Shown piece after piece: positions 55,521-64,000 of a stretch of DNA of 64,000 bases. This DNA comes from Pisaster brevispinus. Lineage: Eukaryota > Echinodermata > Asteroidea > Forcipulatida > Asteriidae. The position numbers and the translations under genes are program-made. The stretch is from the NCBI GenBank assembly GCA_023634235.1, contig JAMKCF010000018.1, forward strand, positions 8,010,768 to 8,074,767, given 5' to 3'. The first letter of the stretch is position 1. Every line of letters begins with the position of its first letter. The notes under the pieces were generated by a model, which saw nothing but the letters and a program-made list of their open reading frames with translations, made no database searches and was not told the DNA's origin.

Positions 55521-58500
55521 GACATAAGAATTTGTTTGATAACAAATTTGAGGTGTTCGGATTCAGGTAAAGCTGACTGGAGTGATCGTGAGCTGTGCTG
55601 TTTGTTATTGTGAAAACAGAATGACTAGCTATTAAATAACGTTTTTTAAAGCGTTTTACAGAACTTCCAGTTTAGACAGGTCAAGACAAGGTCACCAACA
55701 TATTCATTTTTGTGAAGTATGTGGAGCCCATGTTGAAACAATTATAAAAACTCTGCAAAAGGCTTCTATTAAAACTGTATTTTGAACTATTTTAACCTGC
55801 CGCCAGATGGCGCTCTTAAATCTTATTTTGTTTTAACCAGACCCTTGTCAGACTACAACATCGTTAAAATCAACTCAAAAAAAGTTGCACACTTTTTGGT
55901 TCACGAGTTATGTTTTTTTCCATACACAGTACATATTCATAATATACCTGAGCGATATTAGCATCAATTCAATCCGATAGTTGAAAATTAAACTATGACA
56001 AAATAATGATTTTTGAAAGTAAAAAAAAAAAAAACCACTAGGCATGTTCATGGATGAAATGTATCAACATTATTGTAGACAAAAAAGGAATGCCCCCTCT
56101 TTTTAACGGTGATTTTGAAATAAAGCTTACCATTTTAATCACCGTGTCTGAAGGGCATACTCAGAGGGCCTAGAGTGCTTTTGGCAGGCATGGTCACGTC
56201 GATCAACGTGACGTGGGTCTCGGTGTTTGATGAGAAACAAACCAATGTCGTTCTTTTTCAGTTGAAGTTTTTGTCATTTAGTCAAAGTCATACAAATCCC
56301 TAAAGCAGGTGGACATCTCAGTAAAACCTCCTCTTTTAACCCTTGTTTTCCATTAAGCCATCAGACGAGCACAGCGGAACTTAATTCACACTGAACTTTG
56401 AATGAGTTTGAGTTTTTTATGTGCGGGACACGTGTTGTTACAACGTACAAGAATAAGCAACGCAATGATACATTTCCGTTGTGTGGGACTATACGCACAG
56501 GCTTTGTGGACTTTGAACCTTATGAATAATGGAGCGGACAGTCAGTTACAGCGCTTTTCTCCATACACAAATTAACTGCGGTTAATACATGTACTAACTT
56601 TGGCTGTAACACCCATTTAGGACCAGAAGTTAAGGTCATATTGGCATCATTTCTGTGCAAAAGTTTCGGGAGGATCACAGATCTACAATCTGATGTAAAA
56701 ATTGTGATGAAATGATCAGTAGTTTTTGAGATATTATTTTTTTAAATATTCAACTTCCGGTTTGAACCGTAAGTCAAGGTCAAATGAGGTCGCGTTCAGT
56801 GTAGCGTTTTTAGAGTCATACCAGGCCTATCCGATGATGTATAGATTGTGAAAATCCATTGTGTAGTTTTGGAGTTATGATTTTTTTCAAATATTAAACT
56901 TTAATTTAACGTAACTCGACACCTGATGACGTCATCATGACATCACTAAGGCGGTTTCATCTCCTAATAAATATCTAACTATATGTGAAGTTTCAAGTTC
57001 ATATGAGCTTGGAAAGGGTGCTTTTTTTAGCGGACAAGGGACGCTGAGAAGAAGAAGAAGAAGAAGAAGTATTAAGAAAAAAAAAAAAACTAATAAAAAT
57101 AAGAGGTGTTGCGGGCTGAATGCCCGAACACCTAATAAAAGCCCAGTGTATGGGTAAAACCAAATAATGTTCTTTATCCCCATGCAAGTTTAACATACTG
57201 TATACATTATTAAGTCATCAGACTCTAAAGCACCCTCTTTGACAATAACCATTTTAATTTACCAGAAATATTGGCCACTCCCGCATCTCAGTGGGTTGCA
57301 TTCCCGCATTTTAACCAACATAATCCTGGATCGACCTAGATGCCACTGTAAAAGATTTTTATCATCCTAATGGATACTGTTAACTTTTCAATTTATCAAG
57401 TAAGAAACCACAAGGGAAACTGACTGGGTAAATTTTGCAATAATTTGGGTTTGAACAAAGAAAATTTGACTGGAGCAGGATTTGAACCAACGACCTCCAG
57501 AATAATGTACCAACGCTCAACCAACTGAGCTATCCAGCCCTATGTTGGCAGTCTCCCAATTAGTCAATATCTTTTCTTTTTCTGATTTGTGGCGCCATGG
57601 GAAATAAAGTACACCATTGTAAATGATCTGATTCCAATCTTGTTAGTCACATCGACAATGTTGATTCTGAACCAGATTAACCTAACATTCGTCACGTAAA
57701 AGTCCCACAAAACAGCCACTGTGCATGTTCAGCGCCTTTCCAGCTTTACATCGTTTACTGAAAGAAAACTGGTGCTTTCAAAATATCCACTGCCCCCCCC
57801 CAAAAAAAACAATCCAAGAACAGTTGTAGATCCATGCCTCATGTCTTTCAAATGAAGATCTAGGGCATTTTAATTGCTTTACGGTTGGTATCTCCCTGAA
57901 CACTGAAATCTTTCTGAACCAAAACAAGAGTACCGTGCAGTTTCTGATTGGAATGAACAATAATAAATACAGCTCTTCCGCAAGAAGAAATTAATATGTC
58001 AAACGGTTCCAATTTAGGCCATTTCAGCAATTTTCCAAATATAGCTGAATCCTTGATTTGAAGAAATTGTCGGCAAACCTTTGTAATTTGATGAGGCATG
58101 CAAAAAAAATCCATTATAACGTTGAAAAAAAAACTCAAGGGTAAAATGTTGAGAAGGTTACATGCATTAACCACTTCCTACTGCACTCATACCCCATCTT
58201 CTTTACCATTGGTGACTTTAGTCAACAAAGCTTACAGATTCTTAAAAAAAAGGGAAAAAAGGAAACAAAATACCACTCATACCCTAGCGCAAGAGCCATA
58301 AGTTATAAAGCTGTAGTTTTTCCACGTTTACCGTCCATACCCAAGCTTACTATGGTTGCAAACAGAGCAACTGACTCTTTCTAATGATGGCTAAATGAGG
58401 TTGCTATCTTGGGCTACATGTATGCATCCCTTTCAAATTGGGGTGGAAAGATCCAAAATACCAAACACTTACATTACAGAGCACCATACAAGTACAAGTA

Positions 58501-59096
58501 TGATTGTGTACAAAAAAAGTGTGTTTGAAGTTACAGATCACAGGGATAAAAACAAAAGCCATAGAACTTCGACATTTATTGCCCGATCTCAATAATTCTT
58601 GGTTGACATTTTTGGTATTTATTTTGCTGTAAATTAATATCTTCAAGATGATAATAGATTGTGTTATACCAGGGTAATAGATAGTGAATTTTATTGGTCA
58701 CAACGTAATCAAGTGACTTGATAAGAAGACCCACACAACATGAGTGATGTAGGGATGCATTTATTGGCCAATCTCATTTTGTACTTTTAAATGTTGATTT
58801 AATATGAAAGGGATTCAACATGTAAGACATTGTTATTACTTATTTTGCTGTAAAACAAAGGAGATAATAGAATTTTTTTAAATGGCCTTAGAGTTGTGTA
58901 TTAGAATATGTGCTTCACGCTTGAGTGGTCAAACAATGCGGTTGCCAGCGATTGTTTGTCAAAACATTCAGTAACAAGAGCGTTAAAAGGAATAGGAGAG
59001 GACTGAATGCAAGATTCCTTATCTAATTGTTTTCTAGAAAGTGGTTCCGTCTTTTGTTCACTTCAGAAACAATTAAAAATAAATAACATATATCAG
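55521..59096. other. Gap between SCYL2 exon copies and the first GPCR
   Basis: I searched by eye for the missing SCYL2 kinase exons on the minus strand and saw none. The stretch holds an interspersed repeat at about 56480-57010 related to 61920-62750 (AACTTCCGGTTTGAACCG, GACGTCATCATGACATCAC), a GAA microsatellite at 57048-57070, a minus-strand tRNA-headed SINE at 57370-57545, and a repeat at 58425-58605 with an inverted copy at 62935-63070. Confidence 0.55.
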
Positions 59097-59169
59097 GTCA
59101 GGTCTACATACGTTTGTTCCTATCCTATCAGTAATTTTCTACTGGGGTTGATTTTCAAGTCCTTTCATG

Positions 59170-59178
59170 TATATAAAA
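59170..59178 (+). promoter_or_regulatory. TATA box of GPCR gene 1
   Basis: TATATAAAA lies 117 bases before the ATG. The surrounding ~170 bases (from GGGGTTGATTTTCAAGTCCT onward) are conserved in front of the second GPCR copy, including this box at the same distance. This supports a real core promoter with an unspliced leader of about 85-90 bases. Confidence 0.7.
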
Positions 59179-59286
59179 TGGACAGCCTGAAGTAAATTTC
59201 CATCTATTTAGCAACTGCAACCTGTCCACAGCCGAATCCTACTACTACACTGTACCACTGTACACTTCTATGAAACTCTGCTTAAC

Positions 59287-60372
59287 ATGATGGAAACGTC
59301 TACTCAATCAAGCCCTACAGTTGAGACAGTGGTTCATGTTGATAGCTTCGCTATTTACAAATATGTGAACACCATTCTCGGATTCCTTGGACTGATTGGC
59401 AATGCATTTGTCAGTCTGGTCATGCTACGAAATCGCAACGTCTTCAACTCTGTAACCAATAAGCTTATCATCCATCAATCTATTGTGGATTTCCTTGCGT
59501 CGTTTTTGTTTATTCTTCACCAGTTTCTGAGGAGACCACTGCAAGGGATTGTACCAGACAACATCCTGGGCTCACTCTACTGCAAACTGTGGTATTCAAA
59601 GTTTCTCGCATACACAACGTTTGTCGCATCAAGTTATAACCTGGTAGCTATATCTATTGAGCGGTACTACGCAACATGTAAACCGGTTAGACATCGTAAC
59701 ATGTTCACAACTTGCCGTCTCAAGGTGATCATGGCTACCGCTTGGATTAGTGGTTCGATTACTATGGGACATCTTTTATTCCGTAGTTTTCCAATCAACA
59801 GAAAATGCACTCTCTGGCCAAGTCCCATTGTTTGGAGTATCTTCATTTGCCAGTCATTTGCTACGTCTCTGTTAATTCCTATCACCATCATGACCATTGC
59901 CTACATTAAAATCATCTTAGAGCTTCGTAGGCGTTCTAGAGCCAGGGCTAATGACAACAACCAAGATGCTCGAAACATGCTGTCCAGAGCCGAAAAAAAT
60001 GTCATAAAGACTTTATTTGATGTGGTCATATTCTTTGCTGTCTGTTGGACACCAGTTTCCTTCAACTACCTGCTGTTCAATTTTGAAATTATTGACTTCT
60101 TTGCCTTTGCTTCTGTGAATCCAATATTCAATACCATAGTGCAGATAAATTTTTGCATCAATCCAATCATCTACTGTTTCACCTATGAACGCTTTCAGAA
60201 ACAAGTCAAGAAGATGGTGTGGCGTGGACGTCAGCGCAACATCAACCAAGTAGGCACAACTAGAGGATCAACAAGGCAAGACACTAATGCACAAAACACA
60301 GTTAGCGCTACAGTGTCAGTTATTTATGCAACATTTAATCAAGCAGCACCTCAGAATGAATCCGCACAGTGA
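59287..60372 (+). CDS. Intronless rhodopsin-class GPCR, copy 1
   Basis: A 361-residue single-exon receptor. TM1 has the GNAFVSLVML core and TM2 has HQSIVDFLAS. A Cys sits before TM3 (LYCKLW), with a partner in loop 2 (RKCTLW). TM3 ends in SIERYYATCKPVRHR (ERY in place of DRY). TM6 is FFAVCWTPVSF and TM7 is NFCINPIIYCFTYERFQ. The N-terminus is short and lacks a signal peptide; the tail has no obvious palmitoylation cysteine cluster. The ERY, CWxP and NPIIY set marks a class A, peptide-receptor-like GPCR; the ligand is unknown. Large lineage-specific expansions of such receptors are known in sea urchins. Confidence 0.93.
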   Translation: MMETSTQSSPTVETVVHVDSFAIYKYVNTILGFLGLIGNAFVSLVMLRNRNVFNSVTNKLIIHQSIVDFLASFLFILHQFLRRPLQGIVPDNILGSLYCKLWYSKFLAYTTFVASSYNLVAISIERYYATCKPVRHRNMFTTCRLKVIMATAWISGSITMGHLLFRSFPINRKCTLWPSPIVWSIFICQSFATSLLIPITIMTIAYIKIILELRRRSRARANDNNQDARNMLSRAEKNVIKTLFDVVIFFAVCWTPVSFNYLLFNFEIIDFFAFASVNPIFNTIVQINFCINPIIYCFTYERFQKQVKKMVWRGRQRNINQVGTTRGSTRQDTNAQNTVSATVSVIYATFNQAAPQNESAQ

Positions 60373-63300
60373 TTGGTTTGTCGATAACGGCAGATACAGT
60401 CTTTGAGTTTAATCTTTTGAGCAGATTTACAGAGACATTCCACCAACCTCTGTTACTGTTGCTTAACACAGAGTAAACTTTGCTGGCCACTGCTATCTTA
60501 CAAAAGACCAGGTCATACCTGATGAGTTATACTTGAGACTTCCATGCCCTAAAAGAAGACGTACATGTAGACCTCTCAACTACCGACGTGATCGGTAGTG
60601 ATACAGAGTCTGAAATTGAGGACCTTCTGAACATGATAAGGGATAAAAACTTTTGGCATGACATCGTGAATGGAATTTTGGTTGCGACCGCTAAATGATG
60701 ATGATGACTGACTGTACAGTTATCAAGTAACCACTGAAAGATCTCAAATCGATGCTACACTGTAGAGCTGTACCATTGACAGTTGATTACTATTGCTCTG
60801 CAGAATATACAACAAAATGCCATATATAAATATGCACAGTACATTGTAATTGTTTGTTGATGTCCATTGATAAAACTTTTAAGTTAATGGTTTGACACTT
60901 CTGTTTACTATACACTATGAAGTGGAGACCTGAAACTGTACTTGCTACATTGTAGCCTTGCCAGTGGATGTTACATGGAACTATTCGTAGTGACAAATTG
61001 TGGCTATATGTTAATCCGCACATTAATTCATAGAGTCAGTGAAACAACATCATGTCTCGGTTGTTCAACGTTCTTGTATCTTGCACCAATATGCTCTGAG
61101 CAAAACGTTGTATCTCTGCCCTTAAATTGTGTGTGTATCCGATCAGTTTAAAGGTAGGGTCATACTTTGGTAATGACCCCCCCCCCCCAAAAAAAAAGAG
61201 TTGTGTATTTTTTATCCGAAAGTCTACATGCACTCTTTATAAAGATGGTAATGGTAGTAAGCATCCTGCAAATTATTTTGTCTGCAAAGTGCCACGTTGA
61301 TTTGAAATCAATAAAAGTATTAAAATATTTTAATAACTTGGGTTTGAACAAAGAAAAATTGACTGGAGCGAGACTTGAACCAGACATATATAAAAATATT
61401 TTAATCTCCAAAGATCACCTAAAGGCACCTTTCGAAGATTCAAAATTCTGTGTCAGATTGTGAATGCTGCACCCGAGATGTGGTTGGTAACTGCTATCAT
61501 CTCGCGGATGGATTTGACATTTTTGTTAAAAATACCAAGACAGTTTTTCCTGTTTTCTCAACAAGTGGAAAATGCATTCCACTGAAATTTTCACAGGTGA
61601 CTTTGATTGTATGTTTCTTGATAATTCTGCCAATAAATCGGCATTATGTTGACAAAACCAAACGATAACCCAACCTTTAAATGAGGTATGACGCTTTGAC
61701 AATAGCAAGTACATAGATGCTATTTTAGTATTCGATGTTGTACATTGTAAAACTTGTCACAAGAGGGAGCTGTTGAAGAAAATAACTTCTTTATACTCAT
61801 TAAATTGGAAGGCCCAGGAGTTAAACTTTATTTCATACTGTAAAGAGAATATTGGAAGGCCTATAGGGGTCAAACTTTACTTCATACAGAGAGACAATGT
61901 TCAAATTCCAAATCATTTTGTTAATGTTCGTTAACCTAAAACTGAGGACCGAGGACATGTTTTCTCATTTTAAATTCCGGTTTTAACCGGAGGAAAAAGT
62001 CAAATTGGGTCAAGTCAGTGCAACATTAATGAAGCAGGCTATGCACTTTCATAAGACATCAAAATTGTCAAAATAGCTAATGATGTACTTGTAGTTCAGG
62101 AGATATGAATTCAGAGTATTGATTTTTGAATTAATGTAAATCAACACCTGATGTCATGATGACATCACAAAAAAACTGTCATGTACTGTGCCGATCTAAC
62201 TGTGTGTGAAGTTTGAACGTTATGGAAGTTTGATAAGTGTGTCCTTGTTGGCCAACAAATGCCCACATTTGGAGTTTACCTGGATTAGACTAACACAGCC
62301 TTATGCCAAATCAGGCTTCATGGACTTTAAACCTGATGATCATTGGAGCAGGGCAGCCAGCCACAGTGCGCCTGCAGTTTACACACTCTAAATGTGGCTC
62401 ACTACATACTTGGGCTTTTACGTCCAATTTTGACCAGAAGTTAAGGTCAAATCTGTATTTTCTTTGTACAAACGTTTTAGCAGGCTCACAGACCTAAAAC
62501 CTGATGTAAAAATAGTGATTAAATTATGAAAAATTCGTGAGATATGAATTTTTTAAATTGTCAACTTCTGGTTTCAATCGGAAGCCAAGGTCAAATGAAG
62601 TCACACTTGTGTAGCATTTGTTAAGCTTTTGAAGAACTTTTCGATGATATAATATGTAGATTGGAAAAATCTAGTGTGTGGTTCATGAGTTGTGTTTTTT
62701 TTTCAAATATCACACTTTTCTGTTAGCAATGCACTACGTCTTTCACCAACTTTGTAGCAATTGACACTGACCAGTTCTGGACCAATAAAATTCATAATTT
62801 ATTACAGTGGTATAACAAACTCCATTATCACCTTGAAGATATTGTTTTACATGTCATACATGCAGCAAAATAAGTACTAAAATATGTCTAAAAGTTGTCC
62901 TTCATATCATCCAAAAGACATTGAGATCGGCCAATAAATGTCAAATTTCTTGATCTCTGTGTCATCATTATGATCTGTAAACTAAAACATTTTTTTGTAC
63001 ACAACCATACAGCGCTCTGCATTTTGGATCTTTCCATTCCGATTTGAAGAGATTGCATCATGGCAACTTTGTTTTATTCAACCATTATTGCAAAGACTTT
63101 TCTATTTCCAACCATTGAAAGCTAGTGGATATGGAAGATGAACATGGATAAAACTTCAGCTTTATAACATTGGGCCTAGTTGTGCTCAGGCTTGAGTGGT
63201 TTTGTTTTTTTAAATTGGCGGCGAAAGTGGCCAAGTGGTAAAGAAGAGGGGTATGAGTGCTGTGAACAAAGTCACCTATGGCAAAGAAAGGAATAAGAGC

Positions 63301-63669
63301 TTGATAATTTAGACACCTTACTAAAAGCTTTTTAAACTCAATTAAGTGGGACCTACATTTGTAGACTCTAAGGGGGAAAAACAGGTTACTGCAAATCTCT
63401 TGCAAGAAAAAAATAAAGCGTGAAAGATTTTCCGCTATTACAAACCCCTTTAAGCAGTTTTTGGCCAGTAATATGTGACACTGACATTAAAAGCCATCAT
63501 CTCCATTCTCCAACCTTTTGTAATTTAATTTCATACAAATGAATTTGAATTTTTTATTAATTTTTTTTATTAAATAGAACAGAAAAGAAATCAATAAAAG
63601 ACTCCACATTTAGCTCATTTCTATGAATTGATTTTGCTTTTAGCTCCTTTTGAAAAAGACTGAAAAAAG
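60373..63669. other. Spacer between the two GPCR copies
   Basis: It contains the 3' UTR of copy 1 (an AATAAA is at 61310-61315), a C-run at about 61178, a SINE fragment at 61330-61395, the repeat related to 56480-57010 at 61920-62750, the inverted copy of 58425-58605 at 62935-63070, and a repeat at 63070-63250 that resembles 16385-16570. No gene was recognised. Confidence 0.55.
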
Positions 63670-63742
63670 TAAGGTCTACATGTCACATGTTTGTTCCCAT
63701 CAGAATGTTTCTGCTGGGGTTGATTTTCAAGTCCTTCTCATG

Positions 63743-63751
63743 TATATAAAA
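63743..63751 (+). promoter_or_regulatory. TATA box of GPCR gene 2
   Basis: TATATAAAA again lies 117 bases before the second ATG, within the duplicated upstream block that begins near 63670. Confidence 0.7.
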
Positions 63752-63859
63752 TGAACAGTCTGAAGTAAATTTCCACCACTTTAGCAACTGCAACCTGTCC
63801 AAAGCAGAATCACACTACTACATTGTACCACTGTACACTTCCATGATACTTAGTCAAAC

Positions 63860-64000
63860 ATGATGGAAACGTCTACTAAAATGGACCCTACAGTTGAGAC
63901 AGTGGTTCATGTTGATAGCTTCGCTATTTACAACTATGTGAACACCGTTCTCGGATTCCTTGGACTGACTGGCAATGCATTCATCAGTCTGGTCATGCTA
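63860..64000 (+). CDS. Intronless rhodopsin-class GPCR, copy 2 (truncated by window end)
   Basis: The first 47 codons are visible. The N-terminus and TM1 match copy 1 at 40 of 47 positions (VETVVHVDSFAIY identical; GLTGNAFISLVML versus GLIGNAFVSLVML). The frame is intact to the last base. It is a recent tandem duplicate of the gene at 59287, start to start 4,573 bases apart. Confidence 0.9.
   Translation, partial: MMETSTKMDPTVETVVHVDSFAIYNYVNTVLGFLGLTGNAFISLVML

Noticed and set aside
56100..56250. Possible minus-strand first exon (ATGCCTGCC ... GATTAAAATG/GTAAGC)
   Set aside because: The frame from the ATG hits a stop before the apparent donor, and nothing in it resembles SCYL2.

Overview
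This is a piece of an animal nuclear genome. It is AT-rich, with short exons bounded by GT-AG introns, and about half the intronic and intergenic DNA is recognisable as repeats. tRNA-headed SINEs, many foldback/TIR elements, CR1/L2-like LINE remnants, a tandem intronless rhodopsin-type GPCR pair, and clear ACSS3 and SCYL2 orthologues point to a marine invertebrate, most likely a deuterostome such as an echinoderm. The taxon is an inference.

Layout. (1) 1.2-13.7 kb, + strand: an eight-exon gene whose exons sum to one 1,723-codon frame. It encodes a cytosolic UNC5-type ZU5-UPA-death-domain module without ectodomain or membrane anchor. The module is followed by a ~1,000-residue tail with ten tyrosine motifs of YED[VIM]/YGDI type alternating with PxxxPR proline motifs. 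This is the most novel-looking object in the window: it has the layout of a signalling scaffold. (2) 13.7-22.2 kb: an intergenic repeat field between convergent genes, with a 37-bp minisatellite, a 95-bp tandem array, a foldback element, SINEs and an internally deleted LINE. (3) 39.3-22.2 kb, - strand: complete ACSS3-type mitochondrial short-chain acyl-CoA (propionyl/acetyl-CoA) synthetase, 16 exons summing exactly to 712 codons plus stop. (4) 39.3-43.5 kb: repeat-filled interval holding the ACSS3 promoter side and the SCYL2 3' end. (5) 55.2-43.5 kb, - strand: the C-terminal ~785 codons of SCYL2 (CVAK104), from the pseudokinase C-lobe through HEAT repeats to a Met/Gly/Asn/Gln-rich tail. The first ~220 residues are not visible, and the first visible exon is preceded by two broken tandem copies of itself. 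(6) 59.3-64 kb, + strand: two intronless class A GPCR genes in tandem. The second is cut by the window end. Each has a TATA box exactly 117 bases before the ATG.

The genes show no obvious shared pathway. ACSS3 activates short-chain acids in mitochondria, SCYL2 acts in clathrin/AP trafficking, the GPCRs are surface receptors, and the ZU5-death-domain protein is probably an adaptor. Repeat families are shared across the introns of ACSS3 and SCYL2 and the intergenic DNA, and several form long inverted repeats that could affect splicing. All splice calls were made by eye from GT/AG signals, reading-frame closure and family knowledge.
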